DNA from: Nannocystis bainbridge
Lineage (GTDB): Bacteria > Myxococcota_A > Polyangia > Nannocystales > Nannocystaceae
Length of the DNA stretch: 64,000 nucleotides
NCBI RefSeq assembly: GCF_028368995.1
Contig: NZ_JAQNDL010000001.1
Coordinates: 1,178,001-1,242,000, forward strand
Direction: 5' to 3'
Part shown: piece by piece, positions 51,593-62,007 of the stretch
Position numbering within the stretch: the stretch's first letter is position 1
Layout of the letters: each line of letters opens with the position of its first letter
The notes under the pieces: generated by a model
Database searches by the model: none
The model's input: the letters and a program-made list of their open reading frames with translations, nothing else
Told to the model about the DNA's origin: nothing
Position numbers and translations under genes: made by a program

Positions 51593-51925
51593 CGCTGACC
51601 TCCGGATTGAAGCTGAAACACCTCGTCCGTGTGAGTCAACCAGTATTTTTTGACAATCGACTGCTCGCATTCGTGCATCGGCAATTCGAGGGTGCGCGGA
51701 ATGCCATCGGGAATGTGCCGAGCTCGATTGATTTCGCTCATTATAATCGATGCATCGTCCGATCATCGACGCGACACCCAGGGTCTACCGGCCAGCGAAC
51801 CGGTGGCATAGCCACGTTATCCTGGGCGTGACGGCGATCCTAGAGCCGTGAAGCGTCAGGCGCCGGAACGTCGGCTACGCGGGTCCTGCACGACGATCCA
51901 GGATTTTTGACGTGACTGACGAGTC
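51593..51925. promoter_or_regulatory. AT-richer divergent control region
   Basis: About 330 bp between the first minus gene and the divergent plus gene, visibly poorer in GC than its flanks. It contains ATTATAAT at 51740-51747, a symmetric sequence that could serve as a -10 box on either strand, a nearby CGATGCATCG palindrome and a run of six T at 51644-51649. No good -35 partner was fixed. It probably carries the operon promoter and a repressor site. Confidence 0.45.
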
Positions 51926-53704
51926 GTGTACCGTGCTCGCGTCGACTGGTCGCAGGTGTCCGAGAAGGCCAAACAACTGCTCGATGCATGGTGGCGTGAA
52001 TACGAAGCCTGCAAGCGGGGCTGCGATTCACTGGTGCTCGGCGAGCACGTGCGTGACGGGCGAGTGCATATCCATGGCGACGTCCGATCGGACTGCGCGA
52101 TGGTCTATGTCCACCCGTCCGGCTGCGTGACGCCGGTCGTCCTCGGCGACCACCGCGCGTGCATGGCCGCCTGCTGGCACGTGAGCGCAGCGGAGATCGA
52201 GATGTGGGACCGGGCGAAGCACCCGCCGCCCGCCGTGTGCATCGGCGGCGTCGATCGCCTCTTCACGCCGCTGCGGGGCCGTGTCGTGGTCGGCGCCGTC
52301 GAGGATGGGACGGCCGTCGTGTTGCTCGGCTTCCTCGGCACGCGCTGGGCAGTCGCGTACTGCGAGCCCGGGCGGCTGGAGTGGATCACTGCTGGCGACC
52401 GGCTCGGGACCCTCGACCTGGACGTGTGGCGGGTGATGCACCCGCGCCCGACGCCGGCATCGCCGCGGAAGTCGTCCGCGCCGCCGCCTCGGCCCGATCC
52501 GCAGCTCGACAGGATCCGCGAGCTCCACCGCCGTGTGCGCGGAGACTTCGGCGACGACGATCCGGTGACGGAGATCGGCGAGGTCGTCGTGAAGTGCCTC
52601 GAGGCCCAGGTCGAGCGCGTGCCTTGCGACCCGCTGCGTGAGCGCCTGGACTTCCTCGTCGATCTCATCGTCGAGGCGGGCCGCCGGGGCCTCCGCGCCG
52701 ATCCGGTCGGCACCAAGAGGGAGCTCGCGGAGATGTTCTCCAGGGTGCTGAGCCGGGTCATCACGCCAGCGGAGCTGGGGGAGGCGCTGCTGGCCGCGCG
52801 GGAGCTGGGCTGCTGCTTCGTGTCACTTCATGGGCGCACGTGGACGCTTCGGCTGTGCGAGCTCGTCGATCTGCGATCCGAGTTGCATCGGCGCCTGCTC
52901 GAGCAATCCGTGTCGGGTTTCGTGCTCGGGCGTGCGTCACGCGGCGTGCGAACGCCGCCACCCACTGCACAAGCCACGAAGATGCAGCCGGCGCCGACAG
53001 ACGCCGGGCCGGCCGACAGTTCGGCTCCGACCTCGGCCACCGCTCTGCCTGCGGATTGGCTCGGTCTGATCACGAGCCTGTTGTTGGTCGCGAACCTGTT
53101 CGCGGCGACGCTCGAGCAAAGGACTAACGAATGCACCGAGTTTCGTGGGCAGGCGCAGCTCGGGCACTTGTCGCTGAAGCAGGTCCACGACTGCCGTGAG
53201 GTCGAGCGCGAGAGCTGGGCTGCGGAGCGCGAAGCGCTCGGGGGGCAGGTCGACGCGCTCCGTGCGGAACTCGCCGGGTTGCGGGCCGCGCGGGAGGCCC
53301 AGGCGGGCCGGGAACGGGAATTCTCTGGGCAGGTCGACGCGCTCCTTGCCGAGCTCGCCGCGGTCCGGGACGAGTTGGACGCTGCGGACCTCGAGATCGA
53401 TGCGCTGCGAAGACGCCAGGCCGAGGCCAGCGCGGCTCACGAGAGGCTCGCCGGATGTGTCGAGCGCGCGAGAGACTCCCGGCTTGCGGCGGCAGGGACG
53501 GCCGCTCGGTCGGACGACAGCGCGACCCGACCGGCCATGGCGATGAACCTCGGCGCCGGCCCTGCGATCGCACACACCTCGCCTCGCGAACCGGAGGTTG
53601 CGACGAACATCGAGTACAACATGCACGAGTTGGGCGCGCACGGGCCTCGCGGTCCTCCTGCATCGCCAGGGTGCTCACCGAGCCGTAGCGACTCTCCGCG
53701 CTGA
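51926..53704 (+). CDS. Hypothetical protein with central TM and C-terminal coiled coil
   Basis: 592 residues from a GTG at 51926 (a weak ribosome site precedes it). The N-terminal 180 residues are a Trp/His/Cys-rich domain (MVYVHPSGCVTPVVLGDHRA; VVLLGFLGTRWAVAYCEPG). A helical region follows (REELHRR-type segments to about 330), then one transmembrane helix (WLGLITSLLLVANLFAATL, near 376-394), a long coiled coil (ALRAELAGLRAAREAQAGRE) and a disordered tail. It is divergent from the element operon and could be its control or host-interaction protein. No family is recognised. Confidence 0.65.
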   Translation: MYRARVDWSQVSEKAKQLLDAWWREYEACKRGCDSLVLGEHVRDGRVHIHGDVRSDCAMVYVHPSGCVTPVVLGDHRACMAACWHVSAAEIEMWDRAKHPPPAVCIGGVDRLFTPLRGRVVVGAVEDGTAVVLLGFLGTRWAVAYCEPGRLEWITAGDRLGTLDLDVWRVMHPRPTPASPRKSSAPPPRPDPQLDRIRELHRRVRGDFGDDDPVTEIGEVVVKCLEAQVERVPCDPLRERLDFLVDLIVEAGRRGLRADPVGTKRELAEMFSRVLSRVITPAELGEALLAARELGCCFVSLHGRTWTLRLCELVDLRSELHRRLLEQSVSGFVLGRASRGVRTPPPTAQATKMQPAPTDAGPADSSAPTSATALPADWLGLITSLLLVANLFAATLEQRTNECTEFRGQAQLGHLSLKQVHDCREVERESWAAEREALGGQVDALRAELAGLRAAREAQAGREREFSGQVDALLAELAAVRDELDAADLEIDALRRRQAEASAAHERLAGCVERARDSRLAAAGTAARSDDSATRPAMAMNLGAGPAIAHTSPREPEVATNIEYNMHELGAHGPRGPPASPGCSPSRSDSPR

Positions 53705-53784
53705 CCTGGCCTCACCGGGGACGTGCTGTGTTGCATGCGGAATATCTGGTGAATGCGTGAACAAAGCCGCTCACACGCCGCAGG

Positions 53785-54189
53785 ATGACTCTGGCGTCCA
53801 GTCTGGGACACCCTCGATATCATCGGGATTCCTCCAGACAATCTAAAAGACTCGAGCAGTCGCTCGCCAAGTTCGCACCGCCTCCGGGCTCGACGCCGGG
53901 GGCGGGGCCGACGACGAAACCGAAGCTCGGGGACCGGGCGGCGTCGGTGGGAATCCCTGCGCCGCCGGATCTGCTGGTCAGCGAGGCACGCGCGCGTGTG
54001 GGGGCGCCATCTCGAGCCCGTGCCGCCACCACGGGTGGAACCATGGGTCCGCTCGAATGGTCGAGCTTGCTGGCTTTCACGATGGAGGTGCATGCTCGAC
54101 GGCTGACCGTCACAACCAAGATCGTCACGCAGCCGCCACCCGCCACGACGGTTGTCAAACCGCGGCGGCGCGGCGAGGATGCAGGCTGA
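53785..54189 (+). CDS. Doubtful ORF coupled to the response regulator
   Basis: Its stop overlaps the regulator start (TGATG at 54187-54191), as in translational coupling. The product is Pro/Ala/Arg-rich until about 54040; from there MGPLEWSSLLAFTMEVHARR and TVTTKIVTQPPPATTVVK read better, so a shorter gene from ATG 54042 is the more plausible form. No family. The stretch 53705-54041 otherwise holds nothing I can support, and may contain the outer edge of the mobile element. Confidence 0.3.
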   Translation: MTLASSLGHPRYHRDSSRQSKRLEQSLAKFAPPPGSTPGAGPTTKPKLGDRAASVGIPAPPDLLVSEARARVGAPSRARAATTGGTMGPLEWSSLLAFTMEVHARRLTVTTKIVTQPPPATTVVKPRRRGEDAG

Positions 54190-54863
54190 TGCACGTGCTC
54201 ATCGTGGATGACGACGAGGAGACGCTCGAGCTGGTGGCGAGTACGCTGCGGCGCGAGGGGCACCGCTCGACGCCGGCGACCGGGCCGGAAGAGGCCTTGC
54301 GGGCGGTCGCCGCGGGCGAGTTCGACGTCATCGTCCTCGACGTCATGCTCGGCCAGGCCTCGGGTCTCGAGCTGTGTGCGGAGCTGCGCCGACGCGAGGT
54401 CCAGGCGCCGATCCTGTTCCTCAGCGCGCGGGGCACCGTCGGCGCTCGCGTCGACGGACTCGACGCCGGGGGCGACGACTACTTGCCCAAACCCTTCGCG
54501 GTGCGCGAGCTGTTGGCCCGGATCCGGGCCCTCGGGCGACGCGGGCCCAGCCTGCGGCCGTCCGTGCTCCGCGCCGGCGAGGTGCTGCTCGACTTCACCG
54601 CCCGCAAGGCCTTCGTGGCCGGCCGCGAGGTGCCGGTCACGGCGCGCGAATGGGACGTCCTGCGCGTGCTGGCGGATGCCCGCGGTCGCGTCGTCAGCTT
54701 CGACGACATCCTCGAGCGCTCGTGGGGCGAGGTCTCCGAGAAGACGCGGGCCAGCCTGGAGGTCATCATGTCGCGGCTGCGGCGCAAGCTCGACGCCGGC
54801 AGCGAGCGCGGGCTGGTCCGGACGGTTCGCGGCTTCGGCTACGCGCTGGAGCTCGAGCCATGA
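54189..54863 (+). CDS. OmpR-family response regulator
   Basis: 224 residues from ATG 54189. The receiver domain has the acidic pocket DDD at 7-9, phospho-acceptor D51 in VIVLDVMLG and the switch lysine in LPKPFA. A winged-helix output domain follows (VPVTAREWDVLRVLADARGR; TRASLEVIMSRLRRKLD; VRTVRGFGYAL). It binds DNA direct repeats after phosphorylation by the kinase encoded next, which overlaps by four bases. The metal-type efflux operon downstream is the likely target. Confidence 0.92.
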   Translation: MHVLIVDDDEETLELVASTLRREGHRSTPATGPEEALRAVAAGEFDVIVLDVMLGQASGLELCAELRRREVQAPILFLSARGTVGARVDGLDAGGDDYLPKPFAVRELLARIRALGRRGPSLRPSVLRAGEVLLDFTARKAFVAGREVPVTAREWDVLRVLADARGRVVSFDDILERSWGEVSEKTRASLEVIMSRLRRKLDAGSERGLVRTVRGFGYALELEP

Positions 54864-56209
54864 GGCGGCGCGTGTCCGTCGTCCAGACGGTCCTGAAGGC
54901 CTACCTGGTCAGCGTGATCGCGTTCGCCGTGGCCACCGTCGCCGTCGGCAGTGCGGCAATGCTGGTGATCATGGTCCGCCGCGACGACGCGCACGCGACC
55001 GCGCTGGCGCGCACCCTCGGCACCGAGCTCCGCGATCACGAGGCCGATCCGCGGCCCGAGAAGGACGCGCTGATCGCCCCCGAATTGCAGGCCGAGCAGT
55101 GGTTCGGCCGCCGCATCGAGGCCTGGCGCGGCACCGAACGAATCGGCGGGCCGAGCGCGCGCGGCGTCCTGGCCGGCTGGGTGGGCGAGCAAGGCTGCCG
55201 CCAGGTCGAGCTGCAGGGGACGTGGTCGCGGGTCTGCGCAATCGAGACGGACGCGGCGATCACGATCGTGGTCGCCTCGCCGCTGGCCGCGATCCTCGCC
55301 GACGTGGTGCCGCTGATCGGGGCGATGATCGTGACGGCCCTCGCGGTGACCGTGGCCCTGTCGATCCTCGGCCGCGGCTGGCTCCGTCGCCGCCTGTCGC
55401 CGCTCGCGGAGTTCGAGCGCCAGATCGGCGGCTTGCAGGTGCTCGATCGCAACCAGCGGATCGAGAGCGACTGGGGCGTGGCCGAGGTCGACACCCTGGC
55501 CTCGACCCTCAACTCGCTATTCGAGCGGATCCAGCGGTCGGTCGAGCGCGAGCAGCGGTTCGTCGCCGACGCCGCGCACGAGCTGCGCACGCCGCTGACG
55601 CGCCTGTGCGGCCAGCTCGAGCTGGCGAGCGAGGAGCTGCCCGTGGGCTCCGAGCTCCACGACCGGGTCACCGCGGCCGCGCGCACCAGCCAGGAGCTCG
55701 GCCGGACGATGGAGATCCTGCTAGCGCTGGCCCGCAACCAGGCCATCACCGGCGAGGCCGTCGACCTCGACGAGGTGGTCACTGCCTGCGTCGCCTCGCT
55801 TCCGCCCGCCGAGGCCGCCCGCGTCCACGTCCGCCGGGGCGAGCCGGCGATCGTCCGCGGAGACGAGCTCCTGCTGCGCCTGGCGTTGGGTAACCTGCTG
55901 GACAACGCGCTCAAGTACTCGCCAGGCGCCGTCGAGATCGGCACGTACGCCGGCGAGGACGAAGCCGTCGTGCAGGTCGACGACCATGGGCCGGGCCTGT
56001 CCGAGGCCGACCTGACCCGGATCCGCACGCCCTTCGTCCGCGGTAGCAACCATGCGCGCCGCGTCCGCGGCGCCGGCTTGGGCCTAGCCCTCGTCGAACA
56101 CGTGGCCGCGCTGCACCGCGGCGCCCTGGGGCTGGCCAACACCGGCGACGGCCTCCGCGCCACCCTCCGGTTCTCATCGTGGCGCTCTTCCGCGTTAGGC
56201 GACGGTTAA
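54860..56209 (+). CDS. Sensor histidine kinase
   Basis: 449 residues from ATG 54860 (ATGA overlap). Two transmembrane helices (about 15-38 and 145-170) enclose a periplasmic sensor of about 100 residues with one Cys pair. HAMP, then the H-box FVADAAHELRTPLTRL with H240, N-box GNLLDNALKYS, G1 VDDHGPGLS and G2 GAGLGLALVEHV. It should sense an envelope signal, perhaps metal, and phosphorylate the preceding regulator. Confidence 0.92.
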   Translation: MRRRVSVVQTVLKAYLVSVIAFAVATVAVGSAAMLVIMVRRDDAHATALARTLGTELRDHEADPRPEKDALIAPELQAEQWFGRRIEAWRGTERIGGPSARGVLAGWVGEQGCRQVELQGTWSRVCAIETDAAITIVVASPLAAILADVVPLIGAMIVTALAVTVALSILGRGWLRRRLSPLAEFERQIGGLQVLDRNQRIESDWGVAEVDTLASTLNSLFERIQRSVEREQRFVADAAHELRTPLTRLCGQLELASEELPVGSELHDRVTAAARTSQELGRTMEILLALARNQAITGEAVDLDEVVTACVASLPPAEAARVHVRRGEPAIVRGDELLLRLALGNLLDNALKYSPGAVEIGTYAGEDEAVVQVDDHGPGLSEADLTRIRTPFVRGSNHARRVRGAGLGLALVEHVAALHRGALGLANTGDGLRATLRFSSWRSSALGDG

Positions 56210-56341
56210 GCCTATACGTGTAGCCTCCGTCGCGGTGACCCGGGCGACGACCTCCACGCGCGCATATCACGAGCGGCGTTCGCCTGGGCGCAGCGAGTTT
56301 CAGCAGCGACGCGTTCGCCGGGTCGCAGCGAGGTTCCGGCA

Positions 56342-57787
56342 ATGACACGTTCGTCGGGCCGCGAGCTGCCCGCGGCGACACGGTCGTGGAGCCGCAGCGA
56401 AGTCCTTACCGCGACGCGACGGCTCGGGTGGGCGGCCGCGGTGCTGCTGGTGATCGGATGCGCTCAATCCCGCTTCGACCGTGAGTGGGTCACGGGCGAG
56501 CTGGCGGACCGCGTGCCGGGCGTCGTCGTCGGCGCGCCGGAGGCGGGACAGGAGCCGACGCTGCCGGTTGGTGTCTCGCTGGCTGACGGCCTCGACGAAG
56601 GCGAGGCCGTCAGCGTCGCGCTGTGGAACAGCCCCTCGTTCCAGGCCGACCTCGCTCAGCTGGCGGTCGCCCGCGCCGACCTGGCCGACGCCGGGGCCCT
56701 GCCGAACCCGATGTTGACCATGCTGTTCCCGCTCGGGCCGCATCAACTGAGTGGGTACCTGCTGGTCCCGCTCGCAGCGCTGGCACAGCGCCCGGCCCGC
56801 GTCCGGGCTGCCCAGCGCGACGTGGAGCGCGTCGCCGACTCTCTAGTCCAGACCGGCCTCGATTTGATCCGGGACGTCCGGCTCGCCCACGCCGACGCCG
56901 CCGCCGCCGCCGAACGGGGCCGGGCCCGGGTGGAGCTGGTGGGCCTGTGGACGGAGAGCGAGAAGCTGGCCCAGGCGCGCGTCGACGCCGGGGACACCAG
57001 TCGGCTCGAGCGCGACGCGATCCGGGCCGAGGCCCTCCTGGCCGCCGACCTGGCCGCGCGCGCCGAGCACGACGCGGCGCTCGCCCGCCTGCGCTTGCGG
57101 CAGCTCCTCGGGGTGACGAGCGCGACGTTGCCCGACGACACCCCCGTGATCGCCGACGCTGGAGCGCTGCCGAAAGACCCAGACGGGCTCATGCGCGAGG
57201 CGCTGGCGGCCCGCCCCGACCTCCGCGCCGCCGAGCTGGCGGTCGAGGCGGCCGGCAAGCGCCTCGGGCTCGAGCGGGCGCGGATCTTCCAGGGCCTCCT
57301 GCGCGTCGACGGCCAGCTCGACGCGCAGGGCTTCCACCCGTCGCTCGGCTTTCACCAGATCGAGCTGCCGATCTTCAACTGGAACCAGGGCGGCCGCGCG
57401 CGGGCGAAGGCGGAGCTGCAGCGAGCGCTGTGGCGCTACGCCCAACTGCGGCAGCAGATCGTCGCCGAGGTCGCGACCGCGGAGCTCCAGGCCCGCCTGG
57501 CCCACGAGTCGCTGACGCGCTGGGACGAGCAAGTGCAGACGCTGACGCGTACGGTCGCCGCCGCGACCAGCAGTTTCCGCGCCGGGTCCGACTCCTACGT
57601 CGTCGTCCTCGACGCCAACCGCCGCCTGCAGGACGCGCGGATACGCGAGATCGACCTCCGCGCCGATCTGCGCCGCGCCCTCGCCCAGCTCGACCGCAGC
57701 GTCGGCCGCCGTCTGACCCCGCCCTCGACCTCCTCCTCCGCTCCCCAGGGAGCCCAAGGGACCGGCGATGCCGCGACCCGCCCATGA
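56342..57787 (+). CDS. Outer-membrane efflux factor (TolC/CusC-type)
   Basis: 481 residues from ATG 56342. The ribosome site is weak, and a later start nearer WAAAVLLVIGCAQ is possible. A lipoprotein-like signal ends at Cys about 40. Two OEP repeats are visible, with long helices (SPSFQADLAQLAVARADLAD; RPDLRAAELAVEAAGKRLGL), PNPMLTMLFPLG and ELPIFNWNQGGRARAKAELQ. It forms the outer-membrane channel of the tripartite pump encoded by the next two genes, and its end overlaps the adaptor gene by 20 bp. Confidence 0.88.
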   Translation: MTRSSGRELPAATRSWSRSEVLTATRRLGWAAAVLLVIGCAQSRFDREWVTGELADRVPGVVVGAPEAGQEPTLPVGVSLADGLDEGEAVSVALWNSPSFQADLAQLAVARADLADAGALPNPMLTMLFPLGPHQLSGYLLVPLAALAQRPARVRAAQRDVERVADSLVQTGLDLIRDVRLAHADAAAAAERGRARVELVGLWTESEKLAQARVDAGDTSRLERDAIRAEALLAADLAARAEHDAALARLRLRQLLGVTSATLPDDTPVIADAGALPKDPDGLMREALAARPDLRAAELAVEAAGKRLGLERARIFQGLLRVDGQLDAQGFHPSLGFHQIELPIFNWNQGGRARAKAELQRALWRYAQLRQQIVAEVATAELQARLAHESLTRWDEQVQTLTRTVAAATSSFRAGSDSYVVVLDANRRLQDARIREIDLRADLRRALAQLDRSVGRRLTPPSTSSSAPQGAQGTGDAATRP

Positions 57788-58937
57788 ATCGATCGCAGCG
57801 CTCGCGGTCGCCTGCTGCGCCTGCGGGGCGCCGCAAGCCGCCCCGCCGGCCTGCCCGCTGCCCGTGCAGACCCGCGCCCACGGCGACGAGCAGTCGCTGG
57901 CCGCGGTGACGCTGACGCCCGAGGCCGAGGCCCGCCTCGGGATCACGCTCGCCGCGGCCGAGCTGCGCCCGATGCCGCCGGTCCGACGCCTGCCCGGCGA
58001 GGTCGTCGCCCGACCTGGCGGGACCGTGATGCTGACCGCGCCCGTCCCGGGCCTCCTGCTCGCACCCGGCGACTTGCCGCGGCCGGGCGAGATGGTCGCG
58101 CACGGCCAGGCGCTCGCGCGGCTGGTGCCGCTGGCGGCCGTCGACCGCGACCTGCGGGCTCAGGCGCAGAGCCGGGTGGCCGCGGCCGAGGCCCGACTGC
58201 TGGCGGGAAACAGCCGGGTCCAGCGCGCCGAGCGTTTGATCGAGAGCGGGGCGGGTAGCGAGCGCGCGGCCGAGGACGCGCGGGTCGAGCGGGACATCGC
58301 CGCCGCCGAGCTCACGGCGGCGAAAGCTCGCGTGCGGATGATCGACCGCACGCCGCTCTCCTCCGACGTCGCCACCACCCTGCGCGCGCCCATGGCGGCC
58401 GTGGTGCGCCAGGTCCTGGTCGCCGAGGAGCAGGCGGTCGCCGGCGGCGCGCCGCTGCTCGAGCTCGTCAGCAGCGAGCCGCCGTGGGTCCGCGTGCCGA
58501 CTGTCGCCGCCGAGCTCGGGGCCTTCGACGAGACGACTGCCGAGGTCACGCCGCTCGGCCGCCCCGCGACGCCCGTCGCGGCCCCGCGGGTCGTCGGCCC
58601 GCCGACCGCCGATCCGCTGGCCGGCACCGTCGATCTGTATTTCGCTCTCCCCGCCGCCGGCGAGTTCCGCCTCGGCGAGCGCGTCGGCGTCGACCTGGCG
58701 CTGCGGCGCGAGGCCGAGGCCCTGGTCGTCCCGCGCGCGGCGATCGTCCACGACCTGCACGGCGGCGCGTGGGTCTACGTGCCGGCCGGCGCGCACCGCT
58801 ACGATCGCCGGCGCGTCGAGCTGTCCCGAGTGACAGGTGACCTCGCGCTCGTGGCCCGCGGCCTCGCGGTCGGCGACGCGGTCGTGGTCACCGGGGCGGT
58901 CGAGCTGTACGGCAGCGAGTTCGGGGCGGGTCACTGA
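57768..58937 (+). CDS. RND efflux periplasmic adaptor (CusB/CzcB-type)
   Basis: 389 residues from ATG 57768. A short signal ([13 protein letters not shown]) suggests lipidation. The barrel-sandwich half [20 protein letters not shown], a coiled-coil hairpin ([20 protein letters not shown]), the second half [20 protein letters not shown] and a membrane-proximal domain follow. LPGEVV-type N-terminal strands are common in heavy-metal adaptors. It joins the pump to the outer channel. Confidence 0.88.
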   Translation: MPRPAHESIAALAVACCACGAPQAAPPACPLPVQTRAHGDEQSLAAVTLTPEAEARLGITLAAAELRPMPPVRRLPGEVVARPGGTVMLTAPVPGLLLAPGDLPRPGEMVAHGQALARLVPLAAVDRDLRAQAQSRVAAAEARLLAGNSRVQRAERLIESGAGSERAAEDARVERDIAAAELTAAKARVRMIDRTPLSSDVATTLRAPMAAVVRQVLVAEEQAVAGGAPLLELVSSEPPWVRVPTVAAELGAFDETTAEVTPLGRPATPVAAPRVVGPPTADPLAGTVDLYFALPAAGEFRLGERVGVDLALRREAEALVVPRAAIVHDLHGGAWVYVPAGAHRYDRRRVELSRVTGDLALVARGLAVGDAVVVTGAVELYGSEFGAGH

Positions 58938-58944
58938 GGTTGCG

Positions 58945-61900
58945 ATGCACTGGCTGATCCACGCCTGCCTGCGCCTGCGCCACGTCGTCGTCCTCGCCGC
59001 GGCCCTGCTGATCGTGCTCGGGATCCGCCTCGCCGGCGACACCCCGGTCGACGTGTTCCCCGAGTTCGCACCGCCGATGGTCGAGATCCAGACCGAGGCG
59101 CCGGGACTGTCGAGTCCCGAGGTCGAGCAGCTGGTGTCCGTCCCGCTCGAGACGGTGCTGAGCGGCACCCCGTGGCTGCGGACCATGCGCTCCAAGTCGG
59201 TGCTCGGTCTGTCCTCTGTGCTGCTGATCTTCGAGCGCAATACTGACCTGATGGCCGCGCGCCAGCTGGTGCAGGAGCGGCTGGCCCGCGCCGCGCCGCA
59301 GCTGCCGGTGGTCGCCCGCCCGCCGGTGTTGATGCCGCCGCTGTCCTCGACCAGCCGGCTGCTCAAGATCGGCGTGTCCTCGCCGACGCGGTCGCAGATG
59401 GAGCTGACCGACATCGTCCGCTGGACCCTGCGCCCGCGGCTGATGGCCGTGCCCGGCGTCGCCAACGTGGCCGTGTGGGGCCAGCGCGACCGCCAGCTGC
59501 AGGTCCAGGTCGACCCCGAACGCCTTCGGCTGCACGGCGTCCGCCTCGACGAGGTCGTGCGCGCCGCCGGCGAGGCCACCCAGCTCAGCGCCGGCGGATT
59601 CGTCGACACGCCCAATCAGCGCTTGCCCGTCGCCCACGCCCCCGGGGCCGCCGACGCCAGGGCGCTCGGCGAGGTCGTCGTTGCCGTCCGCGGCGGGACC
59701 GTCCTGCGCCTGGCCGACGTCGCCGACGTCGTCGAGGACCACCCGCCGCCGATCGGCGACGCCGTCGTCGACGGCGGCCCCGGCCTGCTGCTCATCGTCG
59801 AGAAGCAGCCGTGGGGCAACACCCTCGCGGTCACCCGCGAGGTCGAGGCGGCCCTCGCCGCCATCGCCCCGGCCCTGCCCGCCGTCGTCCTCGACCCGAC
59901 CATCTTCCGCCCCGCCACCTTCATCGAGCTGGCGATCGACAACCTCGGCCACGCCCTCGTGCTCGGCTGCGGCCTGGTCGTGCTGATCCTCGGCTGCTTC
60001 CTCTTCAATCTACGCACCGCCGCGATCAGCATCCTCGCCATCCCGACCTCGCTGCTGGCCGCCGTCGCCGTCCTCCACGCCTGGGGCGCGATGATCGACA
60101 CCATGATCCTGGCCGGCCTCGTGATCGCCCTCGGCGAGGTCGTCGACGACGCCATCATCGACGTCGAGAACATCCTCCGCCGCCTGGCCGAGAACCGCCG
60201 GCGAGCCACGCCGCTCTCGAGCTTCCAGGTGGTCCTCGCGGCCTCGCTCGAGGTCCGCAGCGCGGTCGTCTACGCGACCGCGATCGTGATCCTCGTGTTC
60301 CTTCCGATCGTCTTCCTCGACGGCGTCGCCGGGGCGTTCTTCCGTCCGCTCGCCCTCGCGTACGTGCTGGCCGTGTTCGCGTCGATGCTCGTGGCAGTCA
60401 CGTTGACCCCGGCGCTGTGCCTGTTGCTGCTCCCGCGCAGCCACGGCCGCGAGAGCCCGATCGCCCGCGGCCTGCGGCACGCCTACCAGCCATTGCTCAC
60501 CCCGCTGCTGGGCCGTCCGCGCCTCGCCGTGGCCGTCGCCGTGACCCTGTTCGCCGGCACCGCAGCGTCCGTGCCGTTGCTCGGCGAAGGCTTCTTGCCC
60601 GAGTTCAAGGAGCACGATTTCCTGATGCACTGGGTCGCCAAGCCCGGAACCTCACTGGAGGCGGTGGCGCGCACTGCGGTGCGCGCGAGCGACGAGCTGC
60701 GGGCGATCCCCGGCGTGCGCAACTTCGGCGCCCACATCGGCCGCGCCGAAGCGGCCGACGAGGTCGTCGGCCCCAACTTCGCCGAGCTGTGGATCAGCCT
60801 CGATCCCGCCGCCGACTACGGCTCCGCGCTCTCGCGGATCAAGGCTGTCATCGACGGCTACCCCGGCATCTACCGCGACGTCCAGACCTACCTGCGCGAG
60901 AAGATGAAGGAGGTCCTGAGCGGCTCGGGCGGCGCCATCGTCGTGCGCCTGTTTGGCCCCGAGCTGGGCGAGCTGCGCAGCCAGGCCGCCGAGGTCGCGC
61001 GCGCCCTCGCCGACGTCGACGGGATCACCAACCTCAAGGTCGAGCCCCAGGTCGAGGTCCCGCAGATCGAGGTCCGATTCAAGCCGGAGGCCGCGCGCCC
61101 GTTCGGCCTCAACCCCGGGGAGGTCCGCCGCACAGCGACCACCCTGATCCGCGGCACCAAGGTCGGCGAGGTCTATCGTGGCGGGCAGACCATCGACGTC
61201 GTCGTCGTCGGCGCGGCCCGCCTGCGCGACGACCTCGCCGCCGTGCAGTCGCTGCGGATCGCCGCGCCCCTGGGTGGCGAGGTCGCGCTCGCCGAAGTCG
61301 CCGACGTGTCGATCGTCCCGACCCCCAATGTCGTGCTGCGCGAGAGCGGCGCGCGCAAGCTCGACATCACCTGCGACGTCACCGGCCGTGACCTCGGCCA
61401 GGTCGCTCGCGAGGTCGAGTCGAGGGTGCTCGCCCTCGCGCGCCCCGCCGGTTACCACCCCGAGTTCATCGGCGAGTACGCCGCCCGCCAGGCTGCCCGC
61501 GACCGCCTGCTCGCGCTGTCGCTGCTCGCCGTGCTCGGCATCGGCGTGGTCCTGTTCGTCGACTTCCGCGCCCTGCGACCGACCCTGCTGGTGTTCACCA
61601 CCCTGCCGTTCGCGCTCGTCGGCGGCGTCGCCGGCGTGTGGTGGATTGGCGGCGTGCTGTCGCTCGGCTCTCTGGTCGGCCTCGTCACTGTCCTAGGGAT
61701 CGCCGCACGCAACGGCATCATGCTCATCAGTCACTTCCGTCACCTCGAGCTCGAGGAAGGCGAGCCGTTCGGCCCGACGCTGGTCCTGCGCGGCGCCGCC
61801 GAGCGCGTCACGCCGATCGTGATGACCGCGCTCGCCACCGGCCTGGCCCTCGTCCCGCTGGCCCTCGGCGGCGACCGCCCGGGTCAGGAGATCGAGCACC

Positions 61901-62007
61901 CGATGGCAGTGGTGATTCTCGGCGGTCTGGTGACCTCGACGGCCCTCAACCTGTTCGTCGTGCCGGTCCTGTATCTGCGCTTCGGCGCGACTCGACGGCT
62001 TCGGTGA
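58945..62007 (+). CDS. HME-type RND efflux permease (CzcA/CusA-like)
   Basis: 1020 residues from ATG 58945, with GAGG upstream, eight bases after the adaptor. Start motif [20 protein letters not shown] followed by [16 protein letters not shown] is typical of heavy-metal efflux RND pumps. Twelve hydrophobic segments in two halves are recognisable. Transmembrane helix 4 carries [18 protein letters not shown], the acidic proton-relay region, and helix 10-11 carries [14 protein letters not shown]. It uses the proton gradient to expel metal ions or related substrates; the ion cannot be told. The 3' end overlaps the convergent kinase gene by 62 bp. Confidence 0.92.
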   Translation: MHWLIHACLRLRHVVVLAAALLIVLGIRLAGDTPVDVFPEFAPPMVEIQTEAPGLSSPEVEQLVSVPLETVLSGTPWLRTMRSKSVLGLSSVLLIFERNTDLMAARQLVQERLARAAPQLPVVARPPVLMPPLSSTSRLLKIGVSSPTRSQMELTDIVRWTLRPRLMAVPGVANVAVWGQRDRQLQVQVDPERLRLHGVRLDEVVRAAGEATQLSAGGFVDTPNQRLPVAHAPGAADARALGEVVVAVRGGTVLRLADVADVVEDHPPPIGDAVVDGGPGLLLIVEKQPWGNTLAVTREVEAALAAIAPALPAVVLDPTIFRPATFIELAIDNLGHALVLGCGLVVLILGCFLFNLRTAAISILAIPTSLLAAVAVLHAWGAMIDTMILAGLVIALGEVVDDAIIDVENILRRLAENRRRATPLSSFQVVLAASLEVRSAVVYATAIVILVFLPIVFLDGVAGAFFRPLALAYVLAVFASMLVAVTLTPALCLLLLPRSHGRESPIARGLRHAYQPLLTPLLGRPRLAVAVAVTLFAGTAASVPLLGEGFLPEFKEHDFLMHWVAKPGTSLEAVARTAVRASDELRAIPGVRNFGAHIGRAEAADEVVGPNFAELWISLDPAADYGSALSRIKAVIDGYPGIYRDVQTYLREKMKEVLSGSGGAIVVRLFGPELGELRSQAAEVARALADVDGITNLKVEPQVEVPQIEVRFKPEAARPFGLNPGEVRRTATTLIRGTKVGEVYRGGQTIDVVVVGAARLRDDLAAVQSLRIAAPLGGEVALAEVADVSIVPTPNVVLRESGARKLDITCDVTGRDLGQVAREVESRVLALARPAGYHPEFIGEYAARQAARDRLLALSLLAVLGIGVVLFVDFRALRPTLLVFTTLPFALVGGVAGVWWIGGVLSLGSLVGLVTVLGIAARNGIMLISHFRHLELEEGEPFGPTLVLRGAAERVTPIVMTALATGLALVPLALGGDRPGQEIEHPMAVVILGGLVTSTALNLFVVPVLYLRFGATRRLR

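Larger units (their letters stand above)
28118..53704 (-). mobile_element. Integrated element of unknown type (candidate membrane-virus prophage)
   Basis: A run of about 25 minus-strand genes (51592 down to 28118), many with 1-13 bp stop/start overlaps, ends in an excisionase-like HTH and a tyrosine recombinase. Contents: two peptidoglycan-attacking enzymes, a membrane protease, methylase-helicase, many one-helix membrane proteins and several proteins of unknown fold. I could not find terminase, portal, tape-measure, tail, relaxase or conjugation genes. The right boundary is uncertain: either the AT-richer gap at 51.6-51.9 kb or after the divergent gene ending at 53704. No convincing direct-repeat att pair was found by eye. 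Confidence 0.55.

Noticed and set aside
51740..51747. TATAAT box as a defined promoter
   Set aside because: No convincing -35 element at 16-18 bases on either strand, so it is only mentioned as part of the control region.
27995..53880. Shared 8-mer CTCGCCAA at both ends of the element as an att repeat
   Set aside because: Too short and GC-typical; expected by chance in this window.
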